This document shows positions 1 to 10,600 of a DNA stretch of 33,432 nt, one piece after another. This stretch comes from Pleurotus ostreatus/Saccharomyces cerevisiae fusant (lineage: Eukaryota; Opisthokonta). The DNA lies in the NCBI GenBank assembly GCA_024196135.1, contig JAMQCK010000257.1, positions 1-33,432 on the forward strand, in the 5' to 3' direction. Both the position numbers and the translations under genes were made by a program. A model generated the notes under the pieces. It made no database searches. It was not told the origin of the DNA and saw only the letters and a list, made by a program, of their open reading frames with translations. Each line of letters starts with the position of its first letter. The first letter of the stretch is position 1.

Positions 1-470
1 TCCGTAATCTTCCACTCCTCGTCGACGTCGCGCGATCCGTCGGGACGAAGGGGGATCAGGTCGTTCTTTTCATTCGGACGCAAGGGTACCGGCCAGTGCA
101 TCAAGAACACTGTTGCAGAGTCAGCGCTAGGGCCAGCTTGAGATGAAGGAGACGCACAATCCAGATAGTCGACCCCCAAGTTCTTCAGCGTGATATCAAG
201 CGCCTCCTCCACCTTCCGGTGGTACGTCGACCACAACTTGCTCGTGATCCAAATCTGCTCTCTCGGCACCCCGCTCGCGCGGATCCCCTCCCCGACCTCT
301 TTCTCATTCCCGTACCCAAATGCGCAGTCGATGTGCCGGTACCCCGCCTCCTTCAGCGCATACTCGACCGCCTTCGACACCTCGCCCGGCGCGGACTTCC
401 ATGTTCCCAACCCGAGGATCGGGATCTCGAGCCCGTTGTTCAGCTTCACGGTCTTCTGCGGTGCGGCCAT
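1..470 (-). CDS. aldo-keto reductase (AKR), 5' part, runs off the left edge
   Basis: Translation from the ATG at 470 gives a classic AKR N-terminus (PILGLGTWKS near residue 18). It carries the full catalytic tetrad: Asp48 and Tyr53 in HIDCAFGYGNE, Lys78 in WITSKLW, His109 in LMHWPV. A 48-base intron (157 down to 110, GTGCGT...CAACAG) is needed to join GVDYLD to LFLMHW and restores the frame exactly. AKRs of this kind reduce aldehydes or ketones with NADPH in the cytosol, and the N-terminal half resembles glycerol dehydrogenase/Gcy1-type enzymes. The substrate cannot be told from the part seen. The C-terminal part, with most of the cofactor-binding site, lies outside the window. A TATA-like CTTATAAG lies at 547-554, about 77 bases upstream. 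Confidence 0.9.
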   Translation of the reverse strand, partial: MAAPQKTVKLNNGLEIPILGLGTWKSAPGEVSKAVEYALKEAGYRHIDCAFGYGNEKEVGEGIRASGVPREQIWITSKLWSTYHRKVEEALDITLKNLGVDYLDCASPSSQAGPSADSATVFLMHWPVPLRPNEKNDLIPLRPDGSRDVDEEWKIT

Positions 471-546
471 GGTGTCGTTTGCGAGTGGGAGTGTGCGGTG
501 GGTCGCGGGCTGCGTATATCGTCCTGCATCGATGAGGTGGGCGTTG

Positions 547-554
547 CTTATAAG
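547..554 (-). promoter_or_regulatory. TATA-like box for the aldo-keto reductase
   Basis: CTTATAAG, self-complementary, lies 77 bases before the AKR start codon, a normal fungal core-promoter distance. The rest of 471-890, between the AKR start and the end of the upstream phosphodiesterase gene, is 5' flank and 3' UTR with no convincing gene. Confidence 0.45.
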
Positions 555-890
555 GGGCGCGGGTAGGCCGGGCCGGCGGAGCGGGCGGGTTTGGCGGGGT
601 GGGACTCGGTGCGGGATCCGGGCGCGATAACCACGAGGACAGTCGGTCAGGCGGGACGAGGGACCTATCGTTGTACCCCATAGCACCCCGAAGTTCAGGA
701 AGCCCGCAGAAGAAGACGTAAAGGCTTGCACTAAGAGGCGAGAGCCCAATCATCACATACTTCCCAGACCAGTCGCCAGAACAGCACACGATGACGAGCA
801 CAAACGAATGGTCCGCGGAACGTTATCGTTCCAATAATTACACCGCTGTAACCTAGCCACATCAACCCTTAGTACATGCGGATCGACCTC

Positions 891-3665
891 TTACTTTGGC
901 CCAGTGTACTGCGACTGCACCGACCCGTAGCCTTGTATACATTGCAGGCCGATCGGCGACGAACCGCTTCGAAGGTAGCACACCTTCGCCTCCGCGCATT
1001 CGTCGGACGTGCAGTTCGGCGACTTGGGCGATGATTTGCCTTGCAAATGATTGAAGGTCTGGTATAAAGGTCAACATTCTGGCATGACCTTAGGACGAGG
1101 CGGACGTACTGAAACGAGGGAGTGGTCGTCCTCCATAGCTGCATCGATCAAGTCAGCGCAATGCTGCGATTGAAATGAGAGAATCCATACCTTCAGTGAC
1201 CTTATGCCACCACGTCGCATTGAGAGGATCGTCTTCGCCCCATCCATCTACGTAGGGACCGTACACATCCCTCGCGCTATATTCGTACTGGAATGTCGGG
1301 CCCTGCTCGACCTGCGGGTCGAGCTGGTGATAGTCACTGACGTTGCTGAACCATCTGCATCGCTCGTCAATACGTTGCGAACGGTGCGAAAGGACGACAG
1401 AACGCACGTATGCGCATCCATGATCTCAAAGGTCTAAAGCAGACTGATTAGCTTTGCCGAACTCCGAAGTCGGCTCGGCAGACGTACCGCAGAGTCGACC
1501 TCATAGACTCTAAAGCCAGCGTTGACGCGGGTACGTGGTACGATGGACGGACCAATCTACAGACGATGAGGAAGGTGAAGGATCCCGCAGGGCAGCAAAC
1601 TTACCCAAGCCACCGTCTGCGCCGTCTCCGCGCTAATTTCCGTCGCATTATTCGCGTAGTAGATCTGTCATGCCTCCTTAGTATCCAGTCACACCGTATC
1701 AGACCCTAAACGCACCGACAACTGATCCTCATGAGTATGCGCCCAGAAGATGTCTATACGAAGAGTCAGCATCGAGGCGATCTTTCGTTTAGAGGAAAGG
1801 TAGGACTCACTCGCAATAACATGGGGCGAGAACCGATCAACAATCTGGTAGAACAGATTCGTCGGTCCCGGCAGCGCATTCGTGCCATCCCAGCCCGAGC
1901 CAACGTGGCCCATGATCCAGACTAAGGTGGGAGCGTCAGAACGGGTCAATTGGGCATTGAGCTCAAAAGCCCGCCTACTCACCCCTATCACCCGCGTCCT
2001 CCGCATCTTGGAGCTCGTCGGTCAGGAAACGCAGGATTCCCGACGTATCCGGATGCGTCATGTTGATGAAGTTGAAGTAGTTGTGGCGGTACCCTGCAAG
2101 GCGGGGGTTATGAGTATGGGGATCTTCAACATGTCGGTCTCAAGCTAATTCACACAAGTTCGTGTTCAGCGAGATGATGCGCAGCCCGTCCGCCCGCTTC
2201 GCCATGTAGCCGCCGTAGTGCGTGCGCGCGAGCTCGACGGCGGCTTCAGGGAGCCATTCCTCGTGAGCCCAGAGCGAGGCGAGGTGGTCGTAGTTCCTGA
2301 TGCGACCGTCAGAGTGGTGAAAGAGCGTGTGCTATGAGGGCTTACCACTGGAACTGCTCCGCCAAATGACCTCCGATGCTATGCGGCACGTCCTGATCAC
2401 TGCGAAATCCGTTAGCCATGTATGCAGTCCACTTAAAGCGTAACTCACGAGTTATAACTGTCGTGATTGCCCATCGTCGCATAGAGCGGGCCCGAGCCCA
2501 GCATACGGCGGAAGAGGTCATATACGACGGTCTCCGAGTACGTCGTGTAGTCCCTGCCGCCCTGGTTGTCGTCGTCGTGCGAGACAAGGTCGCCGGTGTA
2601 AAGGCTGAAGGCGAACCCCGTATCGACGGTCTTAGTGAGTGGGGGAATAGCTTCCAACGTGGCGAGGAACAAGGATTCGGGCGTGTCGCTGTATGTTCCT
2701 TCAGCAAACAATGCAACATTGATTACGAAGATTGCCTACCACAGATAATGCCCAAACCTCGGCGCGGGTTCGACGATCTGGTCAGGGAAGTTGTTGTTAT
2801 GGTTGTTTGTGCGGCAGCACATGCCCGATGTGCAGTTCGCCTCGCCGGCGGTCTCGTAGCGCGCGTCGAGATGTACATCCGAGACGTGAAGGACCTTGAG
2901 GCGCTCGCCGCTGCGTTGCTTGACCGGTAGCGGGTCCGGCTTCGGCTTTGCGAACCAAGAGTCGAGGTCATCGAGCTCTGGGACCGGTGCGATCGGGCAT
3001 AGGTTAAGGAAGGTGAAGCAGAGCATCTGGCGGAGAGTGTTAGCGCATGTTTCGGGTGGTAAACTGGGAGACGCACCTGCCCGTCCAAGTTCGCCGTATC
3101 CGCGTTCCCGGCGACCTGCGTGAAGATGTTGCCCAGGCCCTGCCGGCCGTACGTGATCTCGCAGCTCTCGTCGTCGTCGTACTCGAAGAGCTTGCACGCG
3201 CCCACTGCGAGCTCGGGGCCCTTCTCCGGTGCAGCGAGCGCGAGGAACTTGGCGACCTCGAGCCCAGCGACGCATTTCGCGCAGGAGTCATTGAAGGCCG
3301 CGGAGCCGTTGATGGAGGCAAGTTGCTGCAGGGCGAGCTGGAGGAGGACGTCCTCGGACGCTTTGGGTGGGAGGGGGTGGGGATCGGCGTTCGTCTTCGG
3401 GATCGTGTCCGGGGCGGTAAGGTTCAGCGGGTACGTCTTGTTCTGCGGAGGGGGAATGAGCGGGGGAGTGCATGCAGACGCGTCTGCCACGCACCAGTAC
3501 TGGGTCCTGGACGATCGGCTGCGGCTGGGAGGCCGTCGCAGTGGGGTCATTGTAGTAGGCCGTGAACACAGAGGTCGGGAACGCGCCCGGGACTGTGTAC
3601 GTCGAAGGGAGCACGTCCGCCGCCACCGTCGCCAGCGGCAACAAGCCCAAGAGCGCAACTCGCAT
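891..3665 (-). CDS. acid sphingomyelinase-like phosphodiesterase, secreted (calcineurin-like fold)
   Basis: Starts MRVALLGLLPLATVAADVLP, a clean signal peptide. After intron 1 comes a saposin-B-like stretch of about 90 residues with spaced cysteines (DSCAKCVAGLEV ... MLCFTFLNLCP). The metallophosphoesterase domain then shows, in order, HVSDVHLD, YTGDLVSHDD, GNHDSYN, IMGHVGSG and IFWAHTHEDQ, which supply the two-metal site. The C-terminus is cysteine-rich (NCTSDECAEAKVC, GLQCIQGYGSVQ). Roughly ten exons. The last three are firmly placed by GT/AG borders, and the TAA stop is at 891-893. Family role: hydrolysis of sphingomyelin or related phosphodiesters outside the cell or in the vacuole; several N-glycosylation sequons (NLT, NGS, NDS) fit secretion. 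The usual Gly of the GHxH motif is Ala here. Exact substrate unknown. Confidence 0.88.
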
Positions 3666-3747
3666 CTAGACGCGTCGGACGAGCTTGGTGAGAGCGAAAG
3701 ACAAAGTGTGCCTTTGGAGACGCGCGCCGATAGGTATGCGGGCGCAT

Positions 3748-4372
3748 TTAGACGGTCGATATCAAACGTGGGTCCGCCGGGCTGTCGCAGGAGCTGATGA
3801 GGGGCCGCAAATCCGATAGGCACGGGGTGCATCTAAAAACATCAAGGAGAGCCCTTGTGCTCAGTTGTCCGGGAGTTTGAAGATGCGCGACGAGGTAGGA
3901 TATCATGTTCATTGAGGTCATGATGCGTGATGATTTGAGTACTTGGCGGTGACCTATGTACTCGGACGTCGGATCTGCCTGAGCTGCGACGACCATTTCT
4001 CCCGCTGATGCTGTAGAGTTGATGATAGCTTCCCGCGGTGGTAGGGAGATGGTGGGAACAGTCCAGTCGAAGGTGAGCGATTCGAAGTGCACTCTGTCTT
4101 CCACGTGGACGGCCTACAAGGACCCACAGTCCCCTGTGACTCTCATGCCGAACATCAGTTACATCACTGCTTGCCTCTGACCCCTCCAGTTCGGTCGCCA
4201 TAGGACATCGCCTGTATCTCGCCCTCCTGCACAGCGAAGCAGCCCACTCGCCGAATTGATGCACAAGCTTCTCAGCAAGATAGATAGCAAGCCTCGACTT
4301 CGCCATCGGGTAGGACGCATCGTCTGAGGATCCCTGCCCCGCAGCGCCTTCATCCACCAACACATCCGACAC
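3748..4372 (-). CDS. doubtful small gene, product unknown
   Basis: Two overlapping open stretches on the minus strand might be exons of one gene. The first begins MSDVLVDEGAAGQ at 4372 and runs through a helical segment (SRLAIYLAEKLVHQFGEW). The second covers about 4104-3748 (EDRVHFESLTFDWTVP...). A candidate acceptor CTTGTAG at about 4110 precedes VHVEDRV, but I could not find a donor that keeps the frame. No family is recognised. It sits between the phosphodiesterase promoter and the 3' end of the AT-hook gene, so it could also be UTR and promoter sequence that happens to be open. Composition of the two stretches is protein-like, hence the entry. Confidence 0.25.
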
Positions 4373-4476
4373 CCGCGTCGTGATTTTGAGTCGTCCATCT
4401 GTCGAGCAGCCACACGTCCCTTCACTAGAGCATGCCAGCCGTGAATGTGCCGACGGGCACTGCCATTACAGGTGAG

Positions 4477-4700
4477 CTACGCGAACTCAGACTTGACGCT
4501 GGGCGTCCCATATTCAGACTTCAAGTCAGGCGCCTCGGACTCGAATGTCACGTCGTCTGTCCCGAACTCCGACTTGAGGTCGAGGTCGAGCGAACCGGGC
4601 TCGGACTTTACGTCGGTAGTCCCAAGCTCGAAGTCCGCGGCAGGCGAGCCAGACTCTGCCTTTACGTCGGGCGCCTCAGGCTCCAACTTCACGTCCGGCT
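4477..4700 (-). repeat. coding tandem repeat, about 30 bases per unit, encoding psi-K-x-E motifs
   Basis: About seven diverged units encode (P/T)-D-V-K-x-E-x-x-x at the C-terminus of the AT-hook-like gene. Clear units contain DVKLEPEA, DVKAESGS, DVKSEPGS, LKSEFGT, DLKSEYGT and SVKSEFA; two units (ADFELGT, DVTFESEA) lack the lysine. Divergence between units suggests an old expansion kept by selection rather than a fresh microsatellite. Confidence 0.75.
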
Positions 4701-6852
4701 GAGGAGGCACGGGCGACGCGACGCGGAACCGCTTCGGCGCGTGCTCCTGTTCATCGGCGTCTTCTGTCGAAGCATTACGCTCTGATAGAATCAGCGTCCG
4801 TACAATGTTCCGTACGCACGAAGGGACTTACTTTTAGGGTTCCAACGTACTTGATAGCCATAGTCAAACTTCACATGAATCAGTCCACCTTCGGTCGCAT
4901 CGCAGTCATGCAAGCCCCCCGGTGGCGCTGGCGAAGAGGAAGGATCTCCCACGGGAGGGAACTTGGAATCGATCTTCTTGCGACTGTTCTCGGCGGCTTG
5001 TCGTACAGACTGCGCTTCGTTGGCCATGCGCTCGAAGTCTGCCTTCGTAAAACGACGGTTCTTGCCCCCAACCTTGCGTAGTTTTCAAATCAAGACGGTA
5101 TCAGACGAAATATGGAACTCACGAGTCGGGGTCGCCCCCTTTTTAGGTTCGCCATCGCCGCGATTGGTTCCAACTTGTTCAGCCTAGTTTCGTATGCATT
5201 GGCAGGGCCTACGGCCAGGCTTCTACAGCCCTCGATGCGGAAGTCAACTGCGGGCTCCTGCAAAAGGAAAATAAGAATCCGATACATGAAGGCGTTTGAC
5301 GCGCACTTCAGGTCCGTCAGTCCAGCCCCCTTCCGACGGTACTTGGGCGCGAATGACGGTGAAAGCTTCGAGTTTGCCACCACGGAAGTATACCGGCACT
5401 GCAATATGCTTGTGGAGGGTCTCCGAAAGGAGGTTGGATGCCTTGTACTTGTAGGGCTGACCTGTTGGGAAAGTTTCAACGCCCGTTCGGGACGAGCAAC
5501 CAGAGGCACATACCCATGACGTGTCGAGGATCAAAGTCGCCCCGTCGAATATGGCGGTTGTAGGTTGAGGTGCTGATTGGTACAACTCCTTTTCGGAAGA
5601 CTCTCAAGTGGCTAGACGTATACTGGGTATCAACAGAATGCTGAAAGGCCAGGGGATTGTCGTCGTTGGTAGGGTGGCAAAAGCGCTGGTGATACCAGAA
5701 GTGGTAGAACTGGTCGACGTAGGCACTTAGGCCTTGCTTAAACGCCGCGAACTGATCGTCATTTTGACATAGCAGATAGCCGGGGGTACCGGGGAACAGG
5801 CCAAGGCAGTGAAGGCTGTCGTTCATGAGATGAGGGCCCCAATTGGCGAAGTAACGAGGATGCTGAAGTAGAGACGCTAGACAGCGTCGGCCCATCGACT
5901 CATTGGACAAGACCTCACGGCGCCACCTCTCGCAAAGGTCGAGCGCCTGCGACTTTTCGTAGAACCAGTCTGGGCCCATATTGAATGGCTTCCACAGGTG
6001 ATTGTCCCAGTACTAGCGATTGATGAGCCACCCTGAAGGGCTTACTGATGTATTTCTCACCGTAGATCCAGGAGAAAGGTCTTCAGGCGTCCAGTGCCGA
6101 GACAGGCTGATAACGAAAATGCGAATCTCGCGAGTATGGTCGGTGAAGACGTACGCGTGGTCATCAGTGACAAACGCCATGGGCATACGAAGCGCGCGGC
6201 CCTTCTCTCTGTCGCCGTCCTCCCCGACGGAATGCGGCGTGATGAACCGAGAAGAGAGGTTGAATTGGCGCACGAGCTCGACGGTAGACTCGGTGGAGTA
6301 ACCGGGGGCATCGCACTTGATTATTTCGTCGTAGTCGGAGCGAGGCAGAGAGTGCATAGATCCTTCACGACCAAAAGACACTACGGCGCAATGCTACTCT
6401 TATCAGTCCTCAGAAGCACTGGCAGCATCGAAGAAATTGAGACGCACGTATCCTGCAGCAATCGCCAAAGCTCTTCCACGCGATGCAACGCAGAGCACCC
6501 CTGGTTCGAGCGAGTTGACCAAGTATTCCAATTTACGATAATGGGTAGTCTGTACTTTCTTCACGTCAAAAGGGAACTGTTCTGCATAGCCCGACGCGAG
6601 CGAGCGCTCGCAGGAAGGGTCGTAGCGCGTCGAATCGGCCACCATGTTCATGTTTGGCTCTGAGGAAGTACCGACTGCGAGATGCGAAGGGAAGACTTGT
6701 AGGTGCGCTGCGTGACATTAATCAGAGTTATTGAACCCGGCATGGCAGATAGACGGCGTACCCTTGACGGGCGCCTTTGCTCCCCTCTCGTGCTTCTGCA
6801 TGTCCCTCTTAACAAGATTGAGAAAACGTTCGACTTCCGGACCTTCTGCCAT
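4477..6852 (-). CDS. unrecognised protein with AT-hook-like motif and C-terminal psi-K-x-E repeat array
   Basis: Spliced by eye into about eight exons from the ATG at 6852 (MAEGPEVERFLNLVKRDMQK). Every junction used has GT/AG borders and keeps the frame, giving about 670 residues. The central part (YWDNHLWKPFNMGPDWFYEK, NWGPHLMNDSLHCLG, HIRRGDFDPRHVMG) matches no family I know. Near residue 480 is LKRGRPRL, an AT-hook-like core. Basic NLS-like clusters follow (GGKNRRFTK, WNPKKRNAS, APKRFRV). The final 70 or so residues are degenerate 10-residue repeats with cores VKLE, VKAE, VKSE, LKSE, LKSE and VKSE, each a psi-K-x-E SUMO acceptor consensus. I infer a nuclear, DNA-associated protein; the central domain stays unassigned. 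Stop TAG at 4477-4479. Confidence 0.72.
4781..4830 (-). other. intron 50 bases before the repeat-array exon
   Basis: GTAAGT donor, internal GCTGATTC branch-like site and ATCAG acceptor. Removing it joins WNPK to KRNASTEDADE and is the only way to put the repeat array in the same protein as the AT-hook region. Confidence 0.7.
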
Positions 6853-7617
6853 GGCTAAGATGCGATACAAGGCTCAGCCGGCGAGGAAGCCAGACACTGA
6901 GTATATGGATCGAGACAAGCGGGGAACCGACCGCGGTTGAAGATGGGTCTCCACGTGCTGATGGGCGGCAACGCCCGAAGCCTCGGAGTTGGAGGCAATG
7001 TCACGGCAACTCCCGGCTCGCTCGTTGTTGACGGCCATAACCGACTTGTCCCTCTTTTCTGGGATTGACCATCCTGTAGACTCGGAGATATAGCGTTCCC
7101 ACTGCTGCTACAAAGCCTGTCGTGAAGGTTATTGATCTGCGGACCTGCGCGGGTCTGTGGTTTCTGAGGCGAGGGGTGCAAGGCCGCATGTGCTGAAGCT
7201 GTCGAGTTCTCGGTAGGTCAAGTTGCCTATAGAACTGGCAGATCTGTCTTTCTGCTCTCCCGAAAGGTGCAGCGCTCTTTAAGCCAGGTGAGGCCCACAC
7301 CGGAAGCCCTCTGCACGAACTGACCATTCTGTCAGGCTATTTATACTGTATACCTAGTCGATGGGGTCTACTTTATTATGTCTACTTCTCGTCACCGTGC
7401 GATCTGACGGGGATCGATGCAGTGTGGGCGCTGATGTCTACAATGCAATATGACCTGAGCGCTGTTGAGGCCGGAGTATCAGGTCGATCTGGGCGCCTAT
7501 CAGTAGCCCATGTGCTTGGTCATGGAATCGCGACTCTCCTCCTCCTTCCTCTCCCAACCGCCCACCTTGTGGTAGTTAATTCGACCGCTTGACCGCTCAC
7601 AAGCTGCACTGCCGAGA
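6853..7617. other. divergent intergenic region between the AT-hook-like gene and the EF-hand/ZZ gene
   Basis: 765 bases between two start codons on opposite strands, so it should hold both promoters. Minus-strand open stretches (7001-7327, 6855-7181) show no family resemblance and no splice plan I trust. A strong TATA box on the minus strand is listed separately. Nothing else stood out. Confidence 0.6.
7338..7347 (-). promoter_or_regulatory. TATA box, minus strand
   Basis: The minus strand reads GTATAAATAG, a near-perfect TATAWAWR box. It lies almost 490 bases before the ATG at 6852, so it implies either a long or spliced 5' leader for the AT-hook-like gene or a separate small transcript. 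Confidence 0.4.
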
Positions 7618-10600
7618 ATGTCAACAACGGTGCGCATGGACCGTGTGTCTTGGATCGAGTATACTGACGTGTCGTAGAGGAAGAATGATCTCGACGAAGA
7701 GTATACTAAGCTAATTCAGGAGGCATCGCAGTCGGCCAAGGTCAAGGCCCAGGAATCCTCGTTCCAGCGCAAGCTCAACGATGCGGGTACGTACTTCCAG
7801 TCTACTATTGCGTATCCGGACCAACATCAAGATAGAGGACCGCTTGGAGGATAAGGTCCCATTGAGTCTCGCGACGTCCGTTGAGGCAGGCGGCAGCGCC
7901 TTAATCGAGATGGCCTCCGGTATGCGAGACGAGATCGACCGTTTCGCCGGAGGTTGCACTATGCTCATCAGCGCCCTGGATGCGATCTCGATGGTCCACC
8001 CTTTCATTAATGGTCAGCTGTCTCCCTTGTGACCGTGTTCTTCTCGCCCAATTGACGCCCAACAGCTGCCTTGTTGGCGTTCAAGGGCGTGATCAATCTC
8101 GAACTCAAGCGAAGGGACAACAACCAAAAAGTCCTCGCGCTGAAGGTTCAGATGAAGAGCATGATGTCGGCGTTGGAACCGTGAGCCTGTCAGGTCCTCC
8201 TCAAATATCCGCGTACTGACGACGGGCAGGTTGGGAACTATACCAGACTCGCATGTCGCGCCGGACGGCACTACCCTCGAGAATCGGTTCAAACCTCTGG
8301 TGGCGCAGATATGCAAGGACGTCCTGGAGTGCGGAAACGCCTGCGATACATACACGAAGAAGCGCTTGATTGGTTCGTAGATTCATCCTTGTCACGTCCC
8401 AGTCTTATGCTAAATTCCGCTCCAGCGAAGGTGCTCAAAAGCTACATCTACGAGCAGCACCTCGCCGGCTTCAGCGAGCGCTTCGCCGAGAGGCGCCGCG
8501 AGATCATGCTTGCCATCAGCGCGCACACCACGGTCGTGCTCACCGAGGTTAAGGACGTTCTGAACGCGAACTCGCAGCTGATGCTGCAGCTGTTCCGCCG
8601 CTTGGACACGCCGCGCGAGCGCGATATCCGGCAGTCAGTCGACGAGCGCGGTGGTCCGGGCGCGTGCATGGAGGACGACTACAAGCTGAAGCAGCTGATG
8701 CGCATGGAGGATGGTGCGGTCGTCGCGGGCGGCGACACGGAGGCGAGGACAGACCTGGTGGGACTCAAGAGGGAGCTGCAGGAGAGCCTGGGCGAGAGTC
8801 TAGAGAAGAACCTGACCCAGTTCCTTGGGAAGTTACGGGCGCTAAGAGACGAAGTCGTGAGTCGTACTTCGGCACGCTGCGGATTCGCGACACTGACTTG
8901 ACGTCTCTAGATTGGCGCTATCCAGAACGTGGAGACCTCCATACATCGCGAGGGAGATCGAGTCATAGCCGACCTCACGAAAGGGCCCCACGAGCGCATT
9001 TTGGACCAGGTGAGGCTTTCCTTGCCTGTTCGGTCGGTAGTTTACCGAGACATCGACAGGACATTCACGAGCTCTGGCGCGAAATGGTGGGTGACCTCTA
9101 TAGCCGATGTTGGTGACCCTCGCTGATCCTCACGAAGCATTGGCGTTATAGCGTGAAAGCGCATCATTTTACCTTCGCCCTCCGTGACCACCTCATCGAA
9201 AAGTACCATGGAATGCATGGCAAGGACCATGTCCATCGCCCACTGTCCGATGGTGCGGCTACTGAACCAACCGGAAACGAAGTCGAAGTGTCGCACGCAA
9301 ATACCCCCGCAGGGGACACAGACGGCGACAGATGGGTGGTGGAGGCGCTGACCATGCTGACCGTCCAGCCCATATCGGAGGCTCTGGATGACGACGGTAC
9401 CGGATTCAGTGAGTCGGAGAATATCTCGCAAGGTTTACACTGACAACATGGTAGTCAGCGTCGCGGAGGTCAACACATTCACGTCCTCAAGACCTAAAGA
9501 TTGGAGGTGGGTGACCACCAAATCGTCCGCCGGTGGCGCTGCTCACGTTCTCAGTCTGCTTCACTGGCTCGTATATTGGGGAGAAGGTTACATACTCGCC
9601 GGAATAGTACGCTCTTTGCTAACCACGCCGCAGGCTGGTACGCGTCCCTCGTTGACTATCGAAGCAAGATTCTCCGCACGATGCAAGACATGTACGCCAT
9701 GCTCGACAAAGTATGGCCCATCAACAGAGGAGTCCTCGACGAGTATCTCTCAAGCATGGCTTTCCGGCGCATAGAACTCCTGATGCGCGGTCTGGATCTC
9801 TCCCGACCCCTTGCTAGCGCGGATGTCCTCGCCAAGTTGCGCCCGTATACACAGGATGAGGAGGCTCGCATAGAAAGAGCACTGGAACCGCTCAACTACG
9901 AGATCGGGGACAACGATGCACTGGACATCGTCACCGGTCAGGGACGCATTGAAAGAGTGAGTTCTTGAATTTGGCCGCAACAGGCCTTCATAACATATCC
10001 GCATTATAGTATATATTCCCGCTCCTGTATCTTGTCTTGCGCCGCCATCTGAAGATCATCAAGAAGGGTGCAGCCTGCTTATTGGACCAGTGGCAGGTCG
10101 ATATGGCATGGAGCACTCTTTATCAGCTCGTTGCGTCTGCGGAAGACCGAGCAATGGTTCTGAACGGCGCGTACATTCCTTTCTTTGCCCTTCTCAGGTG
10201 CCAATACATTCGACAGCCATCGTGCGACACTCCAAGAGCGGTGGGCAATCAAGATTGTCAACATACGCATTTGGCATGGTATAGACTCTCCTGTTTCGGT
10301 CCTAGTATTCGATGCTGAGTGAGGGCGTCTCAGTTGCAGCATATAGCCGACCCAGATCTCCGTTGGTCGAGTTCGCCAAAGGGCAATATCCTCCGACTTT
10401 ACTACCAAACCGATGTTGCTGATGAGACCAGTCAAGTCGGTGACGGTCAGACCACTCGTACCGTCGAAGAGGAGGAGGTAGTCGTCGATTGGGAATACGA
10501 CACGTCAGGCTATTACGGGCCTTCGGACGAAATGGAGCCCTCCCATATCGCAGAGGACGGTACCGAGACTTCGATATGGACCGCCCCTTGTTATCTCTAC

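Noticed and set aside
2723..3832. 369-codon open frame on the minus strand spanning several phosphodiesterase exons
   Set aside because: It is the real frame only between about 3440 and 3080; at both ends it reads through introns and out of frame, so it is not a separate gene.
4432..4785. Plus-strand open frames opposite the psi-K-x-E array
   Set aside because: Produced by the tandem repeat on the other strand; low-complexity Arg/Leu composition and no homology pattern.
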